Below, one piece after another: positions 6,663 through 11,532 of a stretch of 11,532 nt of DNA. Below the pieces are notes generated by a model, which worked only from the letters and a program-made list of their open reading frames with translations, had not been told where the DNA came from and searched no databases. The stretch is taken from contig JBNMHA010000069.1 in the NCBI GenBank assembly GCA_050872545.1, positions 1 through 11,532 of the forward strand, in the 5' to 3' direction. Each line of letters opens with the position of its first letter. Within the stretch, counting starts at the first letter, position 1. Source of the DNA: RGIG8597 sp050872545. GTDB lineage: Bacteria > Spirochaetota > GWE2-31-10. The translations under genes and the position numbers were made by a program.

Positions 6663-7655
6663 ATGAAAATAAAGAAAAATGTGAAGCTTGAAAAGTGGAC
6701 TACATTTAAGATTGGCGGTGAAGCTAAATATTTTTGCGAACCAAAAGACCAAAGTGAATATCTTGAAGCTATAAGCTTTTGTTTAAAAAACGGTGTAAAA
6801 CCTATGCTTTTGGGTGCCGGTGCCAACGTCTTGTTCAGTGACAGTGTAGTAAATCGTATGATAATTTCCACATTGCATTGGAATAAGATTGAAATAGAAA
6901 GAGCCGCGCAGATTCTGCCGCCGGCTTGTACTTTGACAAAGAACGGCGGATGTTCTTCTGCGAAACGTGAAAATTGTTCGATAGCGGCTTACGGCGGCTG
7001 CAAACTGAAAGAACAGGAAAAACTTGCAGCTCTTGTGCGATTCGGTGCAGGCGTAACGATAGATGCTGCCGTAAAGTTTGCCGCAAAACTCGGTCTGTCC
7101 GGATTGGAATTTGCCGGCGGGCTTCCGGGAACAATCGGCGGTGCTGCATACATGAATGCACGATGTTACGGCGGTGAATTTTCCCATATTATAAAGGAAG
7201 TTAGTATTATCAACGAAGCTCTGCAATACAAAGTTATTTCGGGGACAGACCTCGATTACAGTTATAAACACAGTGTTTTTATGGAACATCCCGAGTATTG
7301 CATTGTTGATGTTGTGATAGCACTTATGCCGTCATCAAAAAAAATTGTCCGCGAAAAAACTAAAGAAAATTATCTTGACCGCCAGAAAAAAGGTCAGTTC
7401 GCATATCCGAGTGCCGGTTGTGTCTTTAAAAATGATTACGCTGTCGGTATTCCTGCCGGTAAACTTATTGATGAAGCCGGATTGAAAGGTTTTACTGTCG
7501 GTGGAGCGCAAATTTACGATAAACACGCTAATTTCATTATTAATAAGAAAAATGCCAAAGCTTCTGATGTAAAAAAAATAATCAGCGAAGTGCAAAAAAG
7601 GGTAGAGAAAAAAAGCGGCGTGCATTTGGAACCGGAACTGCAGGTTATAGACTAA
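6663..7655 (+). CDS. murB: UDP-N-acetylenolpyruvoylglucosamine reductase MurB (type II)
   Basis: 330 residues. It reduces UDP-GlcNAc-enolpyruvate to UDP-MurNAc with NADPH and FAD, in cytoplasmic peptidoglycan synthesis. FAD-binding motifs: TTFKIGGEA (13-21), LLGAGANVLFSD (49-60), GLEFAGGLPGTIGGAAYMNARCYGGE (147-172). Substrate/catalytic region: DYSYKHSVF (198-206), YPSAGCVFKN (248-257), GIPAGKLIDEAGLKG (262-276), GGAQIYDKHANFIIN (280-294), LEPELQVID at the end. Two changes at key places: Lys202 where the family's catalytic Arg of the Y-R-x-S motif usually lies, and Cys253 where Ser is the usual proton donor (Cys also occurs in the family). Residues about 81-123 are an insert compared with typical MurB, with cysteines at 89, 97, 105 and 113. 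It has a one-base gap to the upstream gene and AGGG about 9 bases before the ATG. Confidence 0.93.
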   Translation: MKIKKNVKLEKWTTFKIGGEAKYFCEPKDQSEYLEAISFCLKNGVKPMLLGAGANVLFSDSVVNRMIISTLHWNKIEIERAAQILPPACTLTKNGGCSSAKRENCSIAAYGGCKLKEQEKLAALVRFGAGVTIDAAVKFAAKLGLSGLEFAGGLPGTIGGAAYMNARCYGGEFSHIIKEVSIINEALQYKVISGTDLDYSYKHSVFMEHPEYCIVDVVIALMPSSKKIVREKTKENYLDRQKKGQFAYPSAGCVFKNDYAVGIPAGKLIDEAGLKGFTVGGAQIYDKHANFIINKKNAKASDVKKIISEVQKRVEKKSGVHLEPELQVID

Positions 7656-7668
7656 ATTAAAAATTACC

Positions 7669-7697
7669 TTGACATTATTTAACTAAGATGTTTTAAA
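7669..7697 (+). promoter_or_regulatory. Sigma70-type promoter of the DHPS-like/cdaA operon
   Basis: TTGACA (7669-7674), a 17-bp spacer and TTTAAA (7692-7697). The -35 is perfect and the -10 is 4 of 6. It lies 13 bases after the murB stop, so the cdaA operon can be transcribed apart from murB. There is no terminator after murB, so read-through is also possible. Confidence 0.6.
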
Positions 7698-7765
7698 TCC
7701 CACCGATTACAGAAATAAAATTAAAATGATGAAAAATGTTTTAAAAAGTAGAAGAGGCGGAGGTT

Positions 7766-8953
7766 ATGGTGGAATTAAGGGCGAATTTTAATGCAAGAAT
7801 ATTGAAATTAGAAAATCAATATGATATTCGCAGAGAACTTATAAATATAAATGCAGATAAAAGAGCGTTGGATGGTCTTGCTTCCAACATGGAATTTTTG
7901 CATGTGCGTTTGGAACAAGTCGATACTCGCATTGCAAATACAATAAAGCAGCTTGTAATCAAACTCGGCGGTGAAGCTGCAATCTCACAAGAAGCTTATT
8001 CTTATACAGTAAGAACTACAAGCATGTTGATTTCAGCCTCACGCAGAAACCTTGAATTTCTTGCAAAAAAGCTGGCTACTCCGCAGTACGAACTTGAGAA
8101 TATCGGAAAAGAACTGGAACGCTGCCTTGATGAAGCACGCGGAAATTTTGTCATAGGAAATAAAGTTTTTGATTTCAGTCATACCGTGTATCTGTCCGGA
8201 ATTGTGCGTCATCGACCGGGCGTTATGGAAAAACGCATTTTGGAAAAAGTTGAAAAATACTGCAAAGCCGGTACCGATATTATCGAAATATTAGCCGGTT
8301 ATCCGGGCGGAATTCTTCAGCCGGAACCTGCTTCTTCCGAGGAATGCAGAGAATTTGCACACCTTGTTTATATGATAAAAAAGAATTTCCCTAATGTTGT
8401 AATTTCTACCGATATGGCAAAAGTTGGTGTTGCAAAAGCAGCTCTTGAGGCCGGTGCGGAAATGTTCTGCAATGTAATTCCTATTCGTTACAATCTGGAA
8501 TTGATTCAGTTTATTGCTAAACATAACTTGCCTATGCTTCTGATGTATGCACCTGGTCTTAATCGGCTGCCGCAGCCTTTGGGTGTTGTCTCCGATATTT
8601 TGCGTGATATTCAGGCTAATACAAATTTTGCGGTAAGCAACGGAATTGCCAAAGAAAAAATTGTTATTGACCCGTCAATTTGTTTTGGAAGAAAGGATAA
8701 AGACAATTTCCTGATGATGCGGCAGCTTAGTAATTTCCGTCACTTGAAAATGCCTATATCTATAATGTTTTCAAGAAAAAGTTTTTTAAATTCATCACTT
8801 GTAGGCAGTATGCGCAAGCAGCAGGTATGCAGTGTAATATCGAATACGCTTGCGGTACTGAACAACTGCAATATTATTCGTGTTGAAAGTTCCGAGCAGA
8901 TTTCACTGCTTAGAAATATTTTAAATATATTACATCCATCAGTAGAAGCATGA
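7766..8953 (+). CDS. Divergent dihydropteroate synthase-family (pterin-binding fold) protein
   Basis: 395 residues. Residues about 40-125 match the N-terminal domain of long DHPS proteins (RIANTIKQLVIKLGGEAAIS, then a helix LEFLAKKL and ENIGKELERCLDEA). Residues about 130-392 form a TIM-barrel pterin-binding domain: TDIIEI (170-175), VVISTDMAKVGVAKAALEAGAEMFCNV (211-237), IVIDPSICFGRKDKDN (299-314), SIMFSRKSF (332-340). Key DHPS motifs are altered: NxTPDSF is replaced by IVRHRPGV (146-153), GGESTRP by LAGYPGGI (176-183), NDV by NVI (236-238), and the terminal RVHDV by RVESSEQ (372-378). Synthase activity is therefore doubtful, and a pterin- or ligand-binding role is possible. Start: GGAGG (7759-7763) is only 2 bases from ATG 7766 and 5 from GTG 7769, so GTG 7769 may be the real start. 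The stop overlaps the cdaA start (ATGA). Confidence 0.8.
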   Translation: MVELRANFNARILKLENQYDIRRELININADKRALDGLASNMEFLHVRLEQVDTRIANTIKQLVIKLGGEAAISQEAYSYTVRTTSMLISASRRNLEFLAKKLATPQYELENIGKELERCLDEARGNFVIGNKVFDFSHTVYLSGIVRHRPGVMEKRILEKVEKYCKAGTDIIEILAGYPGGILQPEPASSEECREFAHLVYMIKKNFPNVVISTDMAKVGVAKAALEAGAEMFCNVIPIRYNLELIQFIAKHNLPMLLMYAPGLNRLPQPLGVVSDILRDIQANTNFAVSNGIAKEKIVIDPSICFGRKDKDNFLMMRQLSNFRHLKMPISIMFSRKSFLNSSLVGSMRKQQVCSVISNTLAVLNNCNIIRVESSEQISLLRNILNILHPSVEA

Positions 8954-9762
8954 GTATGATTTGGCTGACATTAAGTCCCTGGGTTATTTTTACTAACATT
9001 CTTTCTGCAATTATCGATATTTTCGTTATTACATTTATATTTTACAGCCTTTACAGGATTTGCGCGCAAACAAAAGCAGTGCAGATTTTGCAAGGGCTTT
9101 TGGTTTTTGTCCTGTTGTATGTAGTTGCACGCATTTTGAAACTCGAAACGTTTTCTTGGATACTGGACAGGCTTGCCAATGCAGCTGTTGTGGCTCTTTT
9201 TGTTTTGTTTCAGCCGGAACTTCGCCGGGTTCTTACAAAAATCGGTCAATCGGAATGGATTGGCAAAATTATAAAGAAAAACCCGAGAGATTTGGATGAA
9301 ATTCTATTGGCTGTGGAAAATTTTCATCTGCTGTCAACCGGGGCGTTAATTGTTTTTGAAAGAAATGTCGGATTGAAGAATTATATTGAAAGCGGAGAAC
9401 TTCTTAATTCACGAATATCGGCAAGACTTTTGATGACAATATTTTTCGATAAAACAGCACTTCACGACGGTGCCGTAATTATCCGCAACGATCAAATTGT
9501 TGCAGCGGCTTGTTATCTTCCGGTAAGCGACAACAACACAATCGATCCGAAATTCGGTACCAGACATCGCGCAGCTCTTGGGCTTGCAGAAGAAACTGAC
9601 GCTATTATCGTTGTAGTTTCTGAAGAAACAGGAAAGATTTCTATGGCATTTGATGGAAAACTGTATTCCAACTATGACAAAGATACATTACGCAAGGAAT
9701 TGATAAAATTCTTAGGCTACGAGACAGAAGGAGAGGAGGCTCTTCCTGATGAAAATGAATAA
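8950..9762 (+). CDS. cdaA: Membrane diadenylate cyclase CdaA (DacA, YbbP)
   Basis: 270 residues. It joins two ATP into cyclic di-AMP, the second messenger controlling potassium/osmolyte balance and wall homeostasis. Three membrane helices lie at about 13-36, 44-62 and 75-88, then a linker helix and the cytoplasmic DAC domain (about 115-255). The two catalytic motifs are intact: DGA (173-175, in DKTALHDGAVII) and RHR (205-207, in FGTRHRAALG). Length is normal for CdaA (about 270-280). ATG at 8950 overlaps the upstream stop codon (ATGA); ATG at 8956 is an alternative, and neither has a strong ribosome site, so translation is probably coupled. The 3' end overlaps ybbR by 14 bases. The neighbouring YbbR protein and the murB cell-wall gene just upstream fit the usual CdaA context, but glmM is not in the window. 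Confidence 0.95.
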   Translation: MSMIWLTLSPWVIFTNILSAIIDIFVITFIFYSLYRICAQTKAVQILQGLLVFVLLYVVARILKLETFSWILDRLANAAVVALFVLFQPELRRVLTKIGQSEWIGKIIKKNPRDLDEILLAVENFHLLSTGALIVFERNVGLKNYIESGELLNSRISARLLMTIFFDKTALHDGAVIIRNDQIVAAACYLPVSDNNTIDPKFGTRHRAALGLAEETDAIIVVVSEETGKISMAFDGKLYSNYDKDTLRKELIKFLGYETEGEEALPDENE

Positions 9763-10813
9763 AAAAGTCAGCAATATTTTTTCTTCCTTTACGGAACTTG
9801 TGCGCCGCAACTTCACAGTTAAACTGGCTTGTTTTTTTCTCGCACTGATTTTGTACGTATTTGTTGCATTTTCTGAACAAGCAGAAAAAACTTTCGTTAA
9901 GAAACTGCAAATTGACGGGCTGCGTGATGACTTGATTATTTCCAATTCAATTCCCGAAAATATAAAAGTTATCGTTAAGGATAAAAAAAAGGTAATCAAT
10001 AAATTATCTGAAGATGATTTTAACGTTCATATTAATCTTGATTCGATTACGGAAGACATCGGCAGCGGAAAAACGGTCAAGGTTGAATATAATATTCCTA
10101 AAATAATGGCTTCCTTTTTCAGCAGTATTACCGTGATTCCGGAAACTCTTACTGTTAATGTAGAAGCAATAAAGGAAAAATCTGTTCGTCTTTCGGTGCC
10201 TACAGCGGGCGTTCTGCGACCGGGTTATTACATTAAGGAACGCAGAATAAAACCGACAGATGTGCGTATTTACGGACCGGAAAGCATTATAAATTCTATA
10301 AAAGTTGTGGAAACCGAACGTGTAGATATAAGTGATGAGTTTGAATCTTTTGAACGTCATGTAAGAATTAATTCACCTGATCCTAAAGTCAGACTACAGG
10401 GAACGCAAAGTGATAATGCAACGGTTTATTTTGTTTTGGCGAAGAAACAGGGAAACAAAACAATTTCTATAGAACGTGTTTACCTTACCGATTTAGATAA
10501 GAAATTCTCCGGCAGAGTTACAAATACGCCGGTAAGTCTGACTCTTATAGGTTCAGAGGCTGCAATTGCAGAACTGAATGACGATGATATTGTAATAGGT
10601 GTAGATTGCAGCAATGTTGTGGTTCCGGGAAATTATTCGTATAAAAAAGTAGACATTGTACTACCGGGTGGAATTTCAGTATCTTCAATGAATCCGCAGA
10701 TAATTGATATTACGGTAACGGAGCGTGCGGAAGAAACTTCTTTCCAAACAGAGGAAAATTCTTTTCCAAAGGAAGAAAAGGTGCAAGAGGAAGCTCCGAC
10801 TGTAACAGAATAG
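9749..10813 (+). CDS. ybbR: YbbR-domain membrane protein (CdaR-type CdaA partner)
   Basis: 354 residues. There is one N-terminal membrane helix (about 23-42, VKLACFFLALILYVFVAF) after a basic cytoplasmic tail, and the rest is extracytoplasmic. Three consecutive YbbR-type beta domains can be seen, about 45-137, 138-230 and 231-325, with repeated elements such as '..V.I.GPES.I.' (YGPESIINSI in the second, IGSEAAIAEL in the third). The tail (326-354) is Glu-rich and disordered. YbbR/CdaR proteins bind CdaA and modulate c-di-AMP synthesis in Firmicutes; the same role is inferred here from adjacency. GAGGAGG (9733-9739) lies 9 bases before ATG 9749, inside the end of cdaA, and the 14-base overlap implies coupled translation. 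ATG 9755 is a weaker alternative. Confidence 0.9.
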   Translation: MKMNKKVSNIFSSFTELVRRNFTVKLACFFLALILYVFVAFSEQAEKTFVKKLQIDGLRDDLIISNSIPENIKVIVKDKKKVINKLSEDDFNVHINLDSITEDIGSGKTVKVEYNIPKIMASFFSSITVIPETLTVNVEAIKEKSVRLSVPTAGVLRPGYYIKERRIKPTDVRIYGPESIINSIKVVETERVDISDEFESFERHVRINSPDPKVRLQGTQSDNATVYFVLAKKQGNKTISIERVYLTDLDKKFSGRVTNTPVSLTLIGSEAAIAELNDDDIVIGVDCSNVVVPGNYSYKKVDIVLPGGISVSSMNPQIIDITVTERAEETSFQTEENSFPKEEKVQEEAPTVTE

Positions 10814-10822
10814 GAGTTTTCC

Positions 10823-11532
10823 ATGAAAAGAAAGTTTATAACTGCAATATTTCTTATGTTTACAGCAGTGTTTCTTTATGCCGGAAAGTGGGAAATGCTG
10901 CTGGCATCCGGACTTGAGGATTTTAACAAAGGACAATATTCTTTTGCCGTAACTAATCTGAAAAAATATTTACTTCTTACAAATGAAGCCGATGACATTG
11001 GGCGTTCCAAAGCGTTGTATTATCTTGCTGTCAGCTATTATTTCGACGGCAACCAGACACAGGCTTTGGTGTATATGGATGAACTTTCGGTAAAATATAA
11101 AACTTCGGATTATGCGCAGCAGATAATATTTTGGCGTGGTTTGGTTTTTCAGAATCTTGGCAATTGGTATGATGCAGAAGAACAATTTTTGCGATTTATA
11201 AAATTACAGCCCAATTCCGAATTGGAAGACCGTGCACTTTTGGCGGCTGCCAATTGTCAATATGAACAAGGACGGCTGGATTCTGCTATTGCGACGGTTA
11301 CTCGTGTTGTAAACAATGAAAAGAGCGAAAAACAGGAAGAAGCAAGCGTTTTTTATGCATATATGCTGCTGAAAAAGCACGAAAATAAAATGGCGCGTGA
11401 CTTACTGGAACATTGGGTGCAGAAACTTGGAAAAAACGGCAGCGGCAGTGAGTTTCGCGACAGATTTTGGCTTTATCTTGCGGAACTTAACTTGCAGGAA
11501 GGTAATGATGATGAAGCTGCCCGTTTGCTGAA
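10823..11532 (+). CDS. Exported TPR-repeat protein (cut by the window end)
   Basis: At least 236 residues, still open at the right edge. It begins MKRKFITAIFLMFTAVFLYAG, a signal peptide with a basic start and hydrophobic core; cleavage after the YAG or as a lipoprotein-free Sec signal near residue 20 is likely. The mature part is tandem helical hairpins of TPR type: LEDFNKGQYSFAVTNLKKYLLL (31-52), KALYYLAVSYYFDGNQTQALVYMDELSVKY (63-92), IIFWRGLVFQNLGNWYDAEEQFLRFIKLQP (101-130), RALLAAANCQYEQGRLDSAIATVTRVV (137-163) and later units. Such periplasmic TPR proteins act as scaffolds, for example in envelope or division complexes (family knowledge, not shown here). Start: ATG 10823, AGGAG (10812-10816) six bases upstream and overlapping the ybbR stop. 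It is probably the next gene of the cdaA operon. Confidence 0.85.
   Translation, partial: MKRKFITAIFLMFTAVFLYAGKWEMLLASGLEDFNKGQYSFAVTNLKKYLLLTNEADDIGRSKALYYLAVSYYFDGNQTQALVYMDELSVKYKTSDYAQQIIFWRGLVFQNLGNWYDAEEQFLRFIKLQPNSELEDRALLAAANCQYEQGRLDSAIATVTRVVNNEKSEKQEEASVFYAYMLLKKHENKMARDLLEHWVQKLGKNGSGSEFRDRFWLYLAELNLQEGNDDEAARLL

Noticed and set aside
7241..7251. GGGACAGACCT inside murB, identical to a word of the REP-like element
   Set aside because: It is only 11 bases, in frame within an aligned part of MurB. No palindrome surrounds it, so chance is the simplest reading.

Overview
The window is AT-rich bacterial chromosome. The chromosomal genes are a type-II MurB, a diadenylate cyclase CdaA with a YbbR partner, a DHPS-family protein and a periplasmic TPR protein. 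They fit a spirochaete, most likely a Treponema-like host-associated species. This is inference from gene content and sequence style. No rRNA or other taxonomic marker is present.

Layout. (1) 1-898 is a gene-poor, very AT-rich stretch. It holds a terminator for a + strand gene off the left edge (21-55), an imperfect tandem repeat of about 88 bp (65-225), orphan hairpins, and a truncated second copy of the 3' end of a phage head gene (368-496, - strand). (2) 899-2972, - strand, is a compact three-gene phage morphogenesis cassette in the order Mu gpI-like protease/scaffold, major capsid protein, small head protein. The first two genes overlap by ATGA, a strong sigma70-type promoter lies upstream with a palindrome over its -10, and an intrinsic terminator follows. 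No portal, terminase, tail or integrase gene is present. (3) 2973-3829 is non-coding, with hairpins and a nested REP-like palindromic element (3564-3695). (4) 3830-6016, - strand, is a cytoplasmic GH31 alpha-glucosidase with its own extended -10 promoter and terminator. (5) 6182-7655, + strand, is a small unknown gene followed one base later by murB. MurB carries an unusual insert with four cysteines exactly eight residues apart. (6) 7669-11532, + strand, is an apparent operon: promoter, divergent dihydropteroate-synthase-fold protein, cdaA, ybbR, then a TPR protein cut by the right edge.

How the genes work together. The right half is a cell-envelope and second-messenger block. MurB makes UDP-MurNAc, CdaA makes c-di-AMP at the membrane, and the YbbR protein is the expected membrane partner of CdaA. 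The pterin-fold protein is translationally coupled to CdaA by an ATGA overlap but lacks several DHPS catalytic motifs, so its role is open. The left half is a self-contained capsid-making module. Intact frames, a near-consensus promoter, an operator-like palindrome and a terminator suggest it is still expressed and controlled rather than simply decaying.
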